A DNA stretch of 64,000 bases from Bog-473 sp036489775 (GTDB taxonomy: Bacteria > Actinomycetota > Acidimicrobiia > Acidimicrobiales > RAAP-2): assembly GCA_036489775.1 (NCBI GenBank), contig DASXFC010000056.1:1-64000 (forward strand), given 5' to 3'. The notes below the pieces were generated by a model. It ran no database searches. It saw only the letters and a program-made list of their open reading frames with translations, and had not been told where the DNA came from. Position numbers and translations under genes: made by a program. Of the stretch, positions 55,221 to 63,388 are shown one piece after another (positions within the stretch are counted from its first letter, which is position 1; each line of letters opens with the position of its first letter).

Positions 55221-56423
55221 CTAAATAGCGCCATCAGCGCCCAGTTGCCCTATTTCCTCCCACGAGATCCCGGCTTCCACGAGCACCTCTTCGGTGTGCT
55301 GGCCCAGTTCGGGAACGTGCATAGACGGCGTCGTCACTGGATCGGAGAAGCGGACCGGCGGTCGGACCACCGCACTCGCCTGCCCTGGTGCCGGGTCGAC
55401 GACATCGGTTATGTATCCGTTGCGCCGCACCCCTTCGTTGCCGGCTACTTCGGCGTGATCACGCACCGGGGCGAAGCGGACGCCGGCCGCGCTGAGAACA
55501 CCGCACCATTCGCCGGTCGTCCTGGTCATGAACGCTTCGTTGAGGATGGGCCACAGAGCTTCCTTCTCCTCTTCGAAGTAGAGCAGTTGATTGAACCGGT
55601 CGATGAGCTCCGGTCGGCCGATCGTCCGATAGAAGGTGTCGCGCGCGGACCCGACCACCCCGACGATGGCGATGAACCCGTCGGCGGTCGGGAAGACGCC
55701 GTAGATCCCAGGGATCATCGGATGGCCGCGGCCACTCGGTCCCGAGACCTCTCCGCTCATGAGGTACTTGGTGAACTCACCCGCCTGAGCCCAGACCTGA
55801 CCACCCAGGAGCGAGGTCTCGACCAGCTGTCCGCGGCCGCTGCGCTCACGGGCATAGAGGGCGGCCAAGATGCCGGCCACCAGGTTTTGTCCGGCAGTGT
55901 GGTCGGCGATGGTGGCGCCGATGGTGCTCGGCTCGACGCCGTCGCCTCCGGTGGTGCTGATGAGGCCGCCGGCGGCCTGGGCGCTCAGGTCGGCTCCCTC
56001 TCGCCCGGCGTCCGGGCCTTCGGTGCCAAAGGACGAACCCATGGCATAGATAACGCGCGGGTTCCGAGCGGCTGCATCCGCATAGCTCAAGCCCCAGCTC
56101 TCCATGGTGCCCGGTTTGAAGTTGCTGATGACGACATCGGCCTGCTCGATCAGCTGGAGCATGATCTCGCGCCCCTGCGGGACCCGCAGGTCGATCGTCA
56201 CACTCCTCTTTCCCCGGTTGTAGGCCGCGAAGAATGCCGATCGCCGGTCCTCCTTGCTGACGGGTAGCCACCGCGCTTGGTCACCGAACCCGGGCAGTTC
56301 GATCTTGACCACGTCAGCGCCCCACTCGAGCATGGTGAGTGCCGCTTGTGGTCCCTGCACCAGGAGCCCGGCTTCGAGCACGCGCACACCATCGAGGGGG
56401 CCCATCTCCCCACCTTTGGTCAT
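55221..56423 (-). CDS. Family III CoA-transferase (CaiB/BaiF)
   Basis: The product (400 residues from ATG 56423) transfers CoA between acyl groups without a covalent enzyme-CoA chain. Motifs are MGPLDGVRVLEAG, YNRGKRSVTIDLRVPQGR, ADVVISNFKPGTM and the catalytic-Asp region REGADLSAQAAGG. An ATG at 56405 is the alternative start, with AAAGGTGGGGAG before it. It lies 38 bases after the MarR-like gene on the same strand and may be controlled by it. Confidence 0.92.
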   Translation of the reverse strand: MTKGGEMGPLDGVRVLEAGLLVQGPQAALTMLEWGADVVKIELPGFGDQARWLPVSKEDRRSAFFAAYNRGKRSVTIDLRVPQGREIMLQLIEQADVVISNFKPGTMESWGLSYADAAARNPRVIYAMGSSFGTEGPDAGREGADLSAQAAGGLISTTGGDGVEPSTIGATIADHTAGQNLVAGILAALYARERSGRGQLVETSLLGGQVWAQAGEFTKYLMSGEVSGPSGRGHPMIPGIYGVFPTADGFIAIVGVVGSARDTFYRTIGRPELIDRFNQLLYFEEEKEALWPILNEAFMTRTTGEWCGVLSAAGVRFAPVRDHAEVAGNEGVRRNGYITDVVDPAPGQASAVVRPPVRFSDPVTTPSMHVPELGQHTEEVLVEAGISWEEIGQLGADGAI

Positions 56424-56461
56424 ACGGGTCCACTCGGTCAAGCAGCTCGATCCTCGTCGAG

Positions 56462-56959
56462 CTATTCCTCGGGATAGCGCAGGGTGCCACCTTGGCGCTT
56501 CGCTCGCAGGTAGTCGGACATGCGGAGGTCCTCATCCCCGCTCAGGTTCTCGATGAGGTGGCCCAACGCATCGAAACTCTCGGCGCCGAGTTGGCGTTCG
56601 AGCGCCCGCTCGATCTTCCGGGCCGAGGCGGCATGGGCCGCCAGGTACTCCGCTGCCTTGATGGTGATCCGCACCACCTTCTCCTTGCCACTGGTCGCTG
56701 ACGGCGTCACCGTGACATAGCCCTCGTCGCGCAAGTGACCCACGACCTGCGCCGCTCGCTGTCGTGACACGCCGAGTTCCCGCCCGATCTGCGTGATGGT
56801 CGGATCGGAGTTGGCCCGGCAGAAACGCAGCACTCGCCCGTTCGGAAAGGCGCGGTCACTGAAGCCGCGACGGGCCATCTCCTGGTCCAGCATCCGTTGG
56901 TAGCCCAGCCACGCCCGCCGGAGCGAGGGCCCCAATGGCCGTCGAACTTCAGCGCACAT
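56462..56959 (-). CDS. MarR-like winged-helix regulator
   Basis: The 165-residue product has a helix-turn-helix: PTITQIGRELGVSRQRAAQVV is the recognition region, followed by DEGYVTVTPSATSGKEKVVRIT as the wing. It begins near MCAEVRRPLGPSLRRAWL. A TTG at 56965 is an alternative start. A perfect 8-bp inverted repeat overlaps the start codon, suggesting autorepression. It probably regulates the downstream CoA-transferase gene and the divergent secreted-protein gene. Confidence 0.8.
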   Translation of the reverse strand: MCAEVRRPLGPSLRRAWLGYQRMLDQEMARRGFSDRAFPNGRVLRFCRANSDPTITQIGRELGVSRQRAAQVVGHLRDEGYVTVTPSATSGKEKVVRITIKAAEYLAAHAASARKIERALERQLGAESFDALGHLIENLSGDEDLRMSDYLRAKRQGGTLRYPEE

Positions 56960-56979
56960 TGTCAACCATGATTGACAAT
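56958..56979. promoter_or_regulatory. Inverted repeat operator overlapping the MarR-like start
   Basis: ATTGTCAA (56958-56965) and TTGACAAT (56972-56979) are perfect inverted arms with a 6-base spacer. The plus-strand half contains TTGACA (56972-56977), a consensus minus-35 toward the 57009 gene, paired at 18 bases with CATACT. The site lies over the start codon of the regulator gene. Binding by the dimer would block both promoters. Confidence 0.75.
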
Positions 56980-57008
56980 AATAGCAACCCGATCCCATAC
57001 TGGGGGTC

Positions 57009-58124
57009 ATGAACCGATTTGTCACCGCCGCCCTGCTCGCCTGCGTGATCGGGTGTGGTCTGGCCTCGATCCCCGCCGGTGGCGGCCTTGCCTCGGCTGC
57101 GCCGGCCGCTGTCAGTTCGCCGCCGTGGGTTAGGGACAGCGTGCAGTACCTCAACATCTTCCTGCCCGACGCCGACAGCGACTACTACATCGACGGGTTC
57201 GGCACGGCCGCGGGAGCCCGCACCGTCATCAGCGGTCGGGTGCCCCATGCCCGCTACTGGTCCTTCACCGCGTACCCGCTGGGAGGGAGCGGGGTGGACA
57301 CCCATGTGCACGACACCGACATCCAGCAGTTGCACCGTCACTACACGGTCACGCTCGCATCCTCGTGCGCCGGCATCAAGGGCACCTGCGTGGACACCGC
57401 GTCGACTGGCACCGCCGGCATCATTGTGATGCGCCTCTACGTTCCGGTCGACGTGAACGGTGCCGGCACCGGCGGTGTCCCGCTGCCCACGGTGACCTAT
57501 GTGAGTGCCAGTGGCGCACCGCTCACCCTCAGCGCGGCTGCGGCCACCGAGACGCCCACCAACACGGTGAACTTTCTGCAACTCCTGCACGGGAAGCTCC
57601 CGGCCGCCCTCACCCGGCCCTATCCCATCGACGCGCCGGTGCCGGTCGCCGTCACGGTGCCAGTGCCGGAGGCCCGTCCGACCGGGCCCAAGGGCACCTA
57701 CGCCAACCCCGACAACCTCTACGACCACATGGCTCTCAACTCAACCCGCGGCAACCTGGTGATCTCGGCCAAAGCGCCGACTTATCAATCCGACTCGTTC
57801 CAAGCGGTGAACCATCTGGGACGAGGGTCCAGTCAGAATCCTCAGACCCGCTACTGGTCCATCTGCGTTGTCCTAACCGGACGAGCTACCGGTGACTGCT
57901 TGCGCGACGAGCAGGTGCACGTCAGTAGCAGCGGGCGTTTCACCATCGTGGTTGCACCCTCGTGCCCGCTCATTGGTTACCAGAACTGCCTGGTCGCCGG
58001 GCCCGAGGCCATACAGGTCGGGCTGGCCTATCGGAACTTGCTGCCGGGTCGCATTTTCGCTTCGCAGGCCTTCGAGGGACCGTACGCGCTGACCGGCAAC
58101 TACGTGGCTCGACCCGCGGGCTGA
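57009..58124 (+). CDS. Secreted protein of unknown function
   Basis: The 371-residue product has a signal peptide (about 1-30, hydrophobic core then SAAPA) and a mature part with repeated strand-rich blocks: YLNIFLPDADSDYYIDGFG, RVPHARYWSFTAYPL and a second copy-like segment RYWSICVVLTGR. Four Cys in the mature part may form two disulfides (Cys pairs near 119/126 and 294/303). The ATG follows a possible leaderless promoter beginning in the inverted repeat. I do not recognise a family; the RYWS-type pairs suggest an internal duplication. Confidence 0.7.
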   Translation: MNRFVTAALLACVIGCGLASIPAGGGLASAAPAAVSSPPWVRDSVQYLNIFLPDADSDYYIDGFGTAAGARTVISGRVPHARYWSFTAYPLGGSGVDTHVHDTDIQQLHRHYTVTLASSCAGIKGTCVDTASTGTAGIIVMRLYVPVDVNGAGTGGVPLPTVTYVSASGAPLTLSAAAATETPTNTVNFLQLLHGKLPAALTRPYPIDAPVPVAVTVPVPEARPTGPKGTYANPDNLYDHMALNSTRGNLVISAKAPTYQSDSFQAVNHLGRGSSQNPQTRYWSICVVLTGRATGDCLRDEQVHVSSSGRFTIVVAPSCPLIGYQNCLVAGPEAIQVGLAYRNLLPGRIFASQAFEGPYALTGNYVARPAG

Positions 58125-58171
58125 GCGGGGTCGGATCCCAGCAGCGTTACGCTGTGAGGAAAACTGGTCCT

Positions 58172-59077
58172 GTGGCATCAGGACTGAGGCAGTTGGTGTT
58201 GGGGATCAGCCTGCTGGTGGCGAGCGCCACCCTGATCAGTTCGAGCGCTGGCGCTTCGACCGCATCGGTGTCGATCGTGCAGGTGCCGGTGCAGGTGGCT
58301 CATACGAGCGATGGCAACGTCGGCTACCGGATCCTGGGCCACGGGTCACCTCTCCTACTCATCACCGGCTTCAGCGCCAGCATGGACAATTGGGCGCCTG
58401 ACTTCGTCAATACCTTGGCCGCCAAACATCGGGTGGTCATCTTCGACAACGCCGGCGTGGGCCGGACCGCGGCGCTCCCCTCGCCGCTGACCATCACCGC
58501 CATGGCGACGCAGACCAGTGCCTTGATCTCCACGCTCAAGCTGGGGCGCACCGCCGTCTTGGGGTGGTCGATGGGCGGCATGGTCGCCCAGGGACTGGCT
58601 GTACGCCATCCGAGCCAGGTGAGCCGCCTCATTTTGGCGGCGACCCAAGCTGGGAACGGAAAGGCCGTTCCGCCGCCGGTCGCCGCGGCCGCCACTCTGA
58701 ACAGCGGTAACCCACTTGAGGTCCTGAGTACCTTGTTCCCGGCCGATCAAAAGGTGGCCGAAGGCATGTACGCCAAAGCCATCTTGACCTACCCGAACTT
58801 CTATCTGGCCCCGGCCACAGCGCAAGCCACCCAGAACCAGGCCATCGATCAATGGTTTGCCGGCAAAGACCCCGCCGGCGTGGCGGCGGCCCGGCTGCAT
58901 CTGCCGACACTGGTGGCCGACGGGGAAGTTGACGCCCTCGACCCGGTGAGCAACGACCATCAGCTGGCTCACCTGATCCGCGGCGCTCACTTGGTGCTCT
59001 ATCCCGACGCCGGCCATGCCTTCTTGTTCCAGGAGGCCGGTTTCGCCGCCACGGTCGACCGCTTCCTCAACGCCTGA
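58172..59077 (+). CDS. Secreted alpha/beta hydrolase
   Basis: The 301-residue product has an N-terminal signal peptide (about 1-28) and an alpha/beta hydrolase fold with the nucleophile elbow GWSMGG (S133), the oxyanion segment LLLITGFSAS, an acid near DGEVDALDP and the His in PDAGHAFLFQ. GTG at 58172 is preferred for its GAGGAAA site; GTG at 58154 would add RKTGPV. It is 47 bases after the preceding secreted-protein gene, so the two are likely coexpressed. Substrate unknown. Confidence 0.86.
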   Translation: MASGLRQLVLGISLLVASATLISSSAGASTASVSIVQVPVQVAHTSDGNVGYRILGHGSPLLLITGFSASMDNWAPDFVNTLAAKHRVVIFDNAGVGRTAALPSPLTITAMATQTSALISTLKLGRTAVLGWSMGGMVAQGLAVRHPSQVSRLILAATQAGNGKAVPPPVAAAATLNSGNPLEVLSTLFPADQKVAEGMYAKAILTYPNFYLAPATAQATQNQAIDQWFAGKDPAGVAAARLHLPTLVADGEVDALDPVSNDHQLAHLIRGAHLVLYPDAGHAFLFQEAGFAATVDRFLNA

Positions 59078-59396
59078 GACGACGGACCAGGCTGAGGCCG
59101 GTCAGCACGCCTGCGCCGACCACGAGGGCAATGGCGACGCCCTCGATCTTGTGGCTGGCCGACGTGCAGGACGACTGCGCCTCGGGCACGCTGGTCAACG
59201 GCCGTCCATCCAGCAGCAGCGAGGCCGGCTGAGCGTGGTGGGTCCACTGGCTCAAAACACTGGAACACTTGACCTGTACCCCGACCTTGGTCAGCAGGTT
59301 CGATTGGAGCACCGTGGCCGTTGGCGAGAACACCACCAGGTAGATCGCCACGCCCAGCGCGACCAGCGCCACCACCCGCAACAAGAACCGGATCAT
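59067..59396 (-). CDS. Small two-helix membrane protein, unknown function
   Basis: The product (109 residues from ATG 59396) has two membrane helices (about 3-23 and 86-102) with an extracytoplasmic loop holding two Cys (VKCSSVLSQW and QSSCTSASH) that could form a disulfide. GTG at 59405 is the alternative start. It overlaps the convergent hydrolase 3' end by 11 bases. I do not recognise a family. Confidence 0.62.
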   Translation of the reverse strand: MIRFLLRVVALVALGVAIYLVVFSPTATVLQSNLLTKVGVQVKCSSVLSQWTHHAQPASLLLDGRPLTSVPEAQSSCTSASHKIEGVAIALVVGAGVLTGLSLVRRLRR

Positions 59397-59494
59397 CTGT
59401 CCCACCCACGAGTCGTCGTGGCGGCAGCGTACTGGGAGCGCCGGCTGAGTCTCGGCACATGGTCCGCACTTTCGATCACCTACGCTGCGGCTCC

Positions 59495-60304
59495 ATGAGC
59501 GACCCAGAACAGCGAGGTGCCGGCTGGCTCCTCGACGGCAAGGTGTGCATTGTTTCGGGCGTCGGCCCCGGGTTGGGCCGGCAGGCGGCCCTAGCCCTGG
59601 CCGCCCACGGCGCCGACCTCGTCTTGGCGGCCCGCCGCCAGCAGACCCTCGACGAGGTGCGGGCCGAAGTCGAGTCCGCCGGGGCCCGCGCCATCACCGT
59701 ACCCACCGACATCACCGATGCCGATGCGTGCGCCCGCTCGATGGATGCGGCGGCCGAGGCGTTCGGTGGCGTCGACGTGCTGGTGAACAACGCCTTTCGC
59801 TTCGACGCCTTTCAGAGCTTCGAACAGGTCGACCTGGCCCTGTGGCGCAAGATCATGGATACCAACCTCTTTGGGTCTCTGCAGATGACCCGGGCCGCTC
59901 TGCCGCACATGCGCCAGCGCGGTGGTGGTTCCGTGGTGATGGTGGCCTCAATGGTGGCGCGGCAACCACAACCAGTCCAGGGTGGTTACGCCATCTCCAA
60001 AGGCGCCCTGCTGACCGCCACCCGAGTTCTGGCCTACGAACTCGGGCCGTCCGGAGTCCGGGTCAATGCGGTGGTGCCCGGGTGGATGGCCGGACCGTCA
60101 GTGGACATCTACATCAAGATGACATCCGAAGGGCGCGGCGTTCCGGCGCAGGAAGTGATCGACGAATTGAACGCCCGCGTCCCTCTGGGTCGTATTCCGA
60201 GCGATCAGGATGTGGCCGGTTCCATCGTGTATCTGGCCTCGGACCTTTCCTGCGCCATGACCGGGCAGGCCATCGACACCAACGGCGGCGAGATCTTCAC
60301 TTGA
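59495..60304 (+). CDS. Short-chain dehydrogenase/reductase
   Basis: The 269-residue product has the Rossmann motif VSGVGPGLGRQ (a variant of TGxxxGxG), DVLVNNAFR, catalytic Tyr-Lys in YAISKGALL and RVNAVVPGWMAG. The NNA segment is normal, and the cofactor choice cannot be read. ATG at 59495 is the first start before the fold. It is divergent from the small membrane protein. Confidence 0.92.
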   Translation: MSDPEQRGAGWLLDGKVCIVSGVGPGLGRQAALALAAHGADLVLAARRQQTLDEVRAEVESAGARAITVPTDITDADACARSMDAAAEAFGGVDVLVNNAFRFDAFQSFEQVDLALWRKIMDTNLFGSLQMTRAALPHMRQRGGGSVVMVASMVARQPQPVQGGYAISKGALLTATRVLAYELGPSGVRVNAVVPGWMAGPSVDIYIKMTSEGRGVPAQEVIDELNARVPLGRIPSDQDVAGSIVYLASDLSCAMTGQAIDTNGGEIFT

Positions 60305-60313
60305 TGCTCCGGC

Positions 60314-61135
60314 TCAGGGCTTGAAGGCGAGCACGATCTCGGTGTCACCCGGCCACTGCCAGAAGCGACCTTCCGGAGAGTGCCGGTAGAGCAATTGCCG
60401 CAGTGCTGTCTCGAACTCGAGGCGGCGGTCACCAAAGCGGTGAGGTGCGGCGTAGGACATCGAGAAATACATGGCGACCACTGAATCGACCGTGTTGACC
60501 AGGTCAGTAACGCCGGGCGCATAGAGCACCCGGGGGCGTCCAAACCGGGTCTTGGCCAACGTGTCCTCGAACCGCTCACCGGGCTGACGCCAAAAGTCGA
60601 GGTACTGCCGCGTTTCGTCACCCTGGAACCAGATGATGAGCTCGCGGATGGCGTCGTAGGGGATCAGCGGGTGACCGGTCCCAGCGGGCGTCGGCCGGCC
60701 TGTCACGACGTGGCTGATCATGGCGATCGCGCCACCGGATGCCAGCACGTCGTAGACCTGCTCGGCTACGGCCAGCCGGTCGACCCGGTGGAACGACTGG
60801 CCGAATGTGACCAGGCGGCACGGTGCCAGTCCCAACTCTGAAACCTGCTCGGCCAGACCTTCGACCCAGCGCAGGTTGGTCCGGCCCGCCGCGTGGGCTC
60901 GGCGACTCCCTTCGGCCAGCATCCCGGGTTCGGGATCGAGTCCGACCACGTCCGCGAAGAACGGAGCCAGCATGACCGCCACCACGCCGGGCCCGCAGCC
61001 GACATCGAGCAGCCTCCCGGTACCGTCGAGGCCAAGGGCCTCGACCATCGTGTGGGCGAGGTGGGGCGAGTAGGGGGGCCGCCCGGTGGTGTAGTACTCG
61101 GCGGTACCCCGGAAGGCCAGGGGATCGAGGTTCAT
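60314..61135 (-). CDS. Class I SAM-dependent methyltransferase
   Basis: The 273-residue product has the SAM-binding motif I LLDVGCGPGVVAV, the acidic post-I residue in VVGLDPEPGML and motif III-like ASGGAIAMISH. No substrate-specific motif is visible. It overlaps the upstream kinase gene by 4 bases (ATGA), so the two are translationally coupled. Confidence 0.88.
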   Translation of the reverse strand: MNLDPLAFRGTAEYYTTGRPPYSPHLAHTMVEALGLDGTGRLLDVGCGPGVVAVMLAPFFADVVGLDPEPGMLAEGSRRAHAAGRTNLRWVEGLAEQVSELGLAPCRLVTFGQSFHRVDRLAVAEQVYDVLASGGAIAMISHVVTGRPTPAGTGHPLIPYDAIRELIIWFQGDETRQYLDFWRQPGERFEDTLAKTRFGRPRVLYAPGVTDLVNTVDSVVAMYFSMSYAAPHRFGDRRLEFETALRQLLYRHSPEGRFWQWPGDTEIVLAFKP

Positions 61136-61674
61136 CGGCGGGCGAACTCGACGATGTCGGGCAGCCCCGGCCGGTAGCCGTCACTGGTGTCGACGACGAG
61201 GACGGGCACGCCGATCTCCATCGGTGCATAGCGCTCCCACCCGAACGTCCCGGCTTCCATGGCATTCACCAGCTCATCGTCGGGATGCGAGATGCGCCTG
61301 ATGGGATCTGACTCGGCTCGATCTGTGTAGCGCCTCTGGGCGACGTGCACGTCAACCCGACAGTGCACGATGCAGGCGTCACTCAACCGGACCAACGCTT
61401 CGGCGCCTCCGGTTAGGTCGTAGAAGAAGGCCGCTTCGGCCACCACCGAGCAGTCGGATCGCAAGTACTCCGTGACCACCCGGTAGAAGAGGGCGAAGGC
61501 CTCATCGGCGATGGGATCCCCCCAGCTGGGGGTTCCGCTGTCACGCGCGTGGACCAAGCCCTCCTTGATCTCGTCGCGCGAGACCACCGGGCACGGCAGG
61601 ATTCGTCCGAGCTCATGGGCCAGGGTGGTCTTGCCCGACGCCGGGGTACCGCTGATCAAGACCAGCCGGGGCAC
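61132..61674 (-). CDS. P-loop kinase-like ATPase
   Basis: The 180-residue product has a Walker A motif GTPASGKTTLA, a putative Lid/Arg segment (VSRDEIKEGL), and CRVDVHVAQRRYTDR, which resembles the AAA_33-type zeta-toxin/chloramphenicol-phosphotransferase fold. The phosphoryl acceptor is unknown. GTG at 61674 follows GGGGAAGG. It is immediately upstream of and coupled to the methyltransferase, so the two may act in one modification pathway. Confidence 0.82.
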   Translation of the reverse strand: MPRLVLISGTPASGKTTLAHELGRILPCPVVSRDEIKEGLVHARDSGTPSWGDPIADEAFALFYRVVTEYLRSDCSVVAEAAFFYDLTGGAEALVRLSDACIVHCRVDVHVAQRRYTDRAESDPIRRISHPDDELVNAMEAGTFGWERYAPMEIGVPVLVVDTSDGYRPGLPDIVEFARR

Positions 61675-61874
61675 CTTCAGCCTTCCCCATCGTCGATGGC
61701 GAATAAAGCAGATGGGTGGGATGATCGGCGCGCCAGAGCCCGGCCGGGCTGGCCGGAACACGTTGGCTGGATGGCAGCAAGAAGGGTGCGCATGGGGGGT
61801 CTGATGGTAAGAGGTCTCGGTCGCTGGCAGGTCTCGACCAAGATTCCCATTCATTTGCACCGGTCGCGCCACGG

Positions 61875-62696
61875 ATGCCGCGTGAGCAACCGGCGACGAG
61901 GTTGACCACGATAGGGCGGCTTACCGGCAAGGTCGCGATCGTCACCGGAGGTGGCGGCGGCATCGGTGGTGCCACCGCGTCAACGCTGGCCCGTGAGGGT
62001 GCGGCGGTCGGCATCGTAGACATCGATCGTGTTGCGGCTGATCGGGTGGCCGAGCAGATCACCCGGTCGGGTGGGTCGGTCCTCGTCCACCAGGCCGATC
62101 TCTCCCAGGAGTCCGAGGCCCGGGACGCGGTGGCGAAGGTGGTGGCCACATTCGGGCGACTCGACGTCCTGCACAACAATGCCGCCTTGACAGACCACGA
62201 GTTTCTTTCGCGTGACACCACGGTGACCGAGCTTGACGTCGAGGTGTGGGATAAGACCATGAGCGTGAACCTGCGTAGCCAGATGTTGATGTGCAAGTAC
62301 GCCATCCCGGCCATGCTCACCGATGGCGGCGGCTCCATCATCAACATGTCGTCCGGGGCGGCGTTGAAGGGTGATTTCACCCGGACCTCCTACGGCGTGT
62401 CGAAGGCCGGCGTGAATGCCCTCACCATGTACGTGGCCACCTCGCACGGGAAGCGGGGCATCCGAGCCAATACCATCGTGCCCGGACTCATCATCACCGA
62501 CGCCGTCAAGGCGCATCTCACTGAGCGGATGCTGGCCGGTCTGGGCAAGGTAACCCTGACGCCGTATGTCGGTGCTCCTCAAGACGTGGCCGATCTGGTG
62601 CTCTTCCTGGCTTCTGAGGAGTCGCGCTACATCACCGGCCAGATGGTCGCCATCGACGGTGGTATGTCGGCGCACGTCGGGAGGGGTGATGAGTAA
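61875..62696 (+). CDS. Short-chain dehydrogenase/reductase
   Basis: The 273-residue product has VTGGGGGIGGATA (cofactor motif), DIDRV as the NAD-type acidic end of strand 2, VLHNNAALTD, the catalytic Tyr-Lys in YGVSKAGVNAL and IRANTIVPGL. A TTG near 61902 is an alternative start. It begins a same-strand run with the carboxymuconolactone decarboxylase-like and epimerase genes. Confidence 0.92.
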   Translation: MPREQPATRLTTIGRLTGKVAIVTGGGGGIGGATASTLAREGAAVGIVDIDRVAADRVAEQITRSGGSVLVHQADLSQESEARDAVAKVVATFGRLDVLHNNAALTDHEFLSRDTTVTELDVEVWDKTMSVNLRSQMLMCKYAIPAMLTDGGGSIINMSSGAALKGDFTRTSYGVSKAGVNALTMYVATSHGKRGIRANTIVPGLIITDAVKAHLTERMLAGLGKVTLTPYVGAPQDVADLVLFLASEESRYITGQMVAIDGGMSAHVGRGDE

Positions 62697-62800
62697 GGCC
62701 TACTCCGGGACGGGTGCCGGGTCACCCGGCGCGCTCCGCCGGTACAGTGACCCAAGCCGGCTAGGCCGAATGGCGCGACGGCTGACAGATTGGGGGACAG

Positions 62801-63388
62801 GTGCCGAGAATCGAGCCGATTCCACTTGAGGCATTGGCTGAAGAGCCGAGGCGCATCATCGAGGAAGGGGTGGCCAGCGGCATGTACGCCACTCCGATCC
62901 CGCTGCAGATCTTCGCCTACAAGACGTCACAAATCCTGATGACCAACGCGGCCCGCGGCGCCTGGGGTCGACAGTCGCTCCTCGGCGGTCGGATCCTCGA
63001 GCTCCTGCGCATCCGCAGCGCGCAGTTGGGCGAGTGCCAGCCTTGCATGCAGTCGCGGAAGCACGACTCCATCACCGACGAGGACGTAGCTTGCCTGCTG
63101 GCGCCTGGTCAGGGTGAGCTGACCGAACAGGAGCGCTTGGCCATCCAATTCCTGGACCTGCTCTCGGCCGATCACCATGCCATCGACGACGAGGTCTATC
63201 GGGAGCTCGGCCAGGTCTTCACCGCGGCGCAGATCATCGAGTTGGGATTCGCCTGTGCGAACTCGATGGGATTGCACCGCTTCATTCACACCCTCGACGT
63301 GTATGGCGACGGTGAGCCGGTCATCCATTTCAACGCCGATCAGATTGACAGTGCGCGCGACGACGTCGCCGCACCTTCGGGACGGTGA
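62801..63388 (+). CDS. Carboxymuconolactone decarboxylase/AhpD-like protein
   Basis: The 195-residue product has the AhpD-fold core with the redox motif CQPC in ECQPCMQSRKHD and helices LLSADHHAIDDEVYREL. Such proteins act as carboxymuconolactone decarboxylases or as alkylhydroperoxidase-type reductases. The Cys-x-x-Cys plus His favours the AhpD-like activity. GTG at 62801 is chosen. It overlaps the next gene by 4 bases. Confidence 0.87.
   Translation: MPRIEPIPLEALAEEPRRIIEEGVASGMYATPIPLQIFAYKTSQILMTNAARGAWGRQSLLGGRILELLRIRSAQLGECQPCMQSRKHDSITDEDVACLLAPGQGELTEQERLAIQFLDLLSADHHAIDDEVYRELGQVFTAAQIIELGFACANSMGLHRFIHTLDVYGDGEPVIHFNADQIDSARDDVAAPSGR

Noticed and set aside
51649..56440. Genomic island inserted at tRNA-Ala
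   Set aside because: I looked for a copy of the tRNA 3' end or an integrase gene downstream and found neither, so an att site is not supported.
57395..58110. Signs of an insertion sequence around the secreted-protein genes
   Set aside because: No transposase motif, terminal inverted repeat or target duplication was found here or elsewhere in the window.
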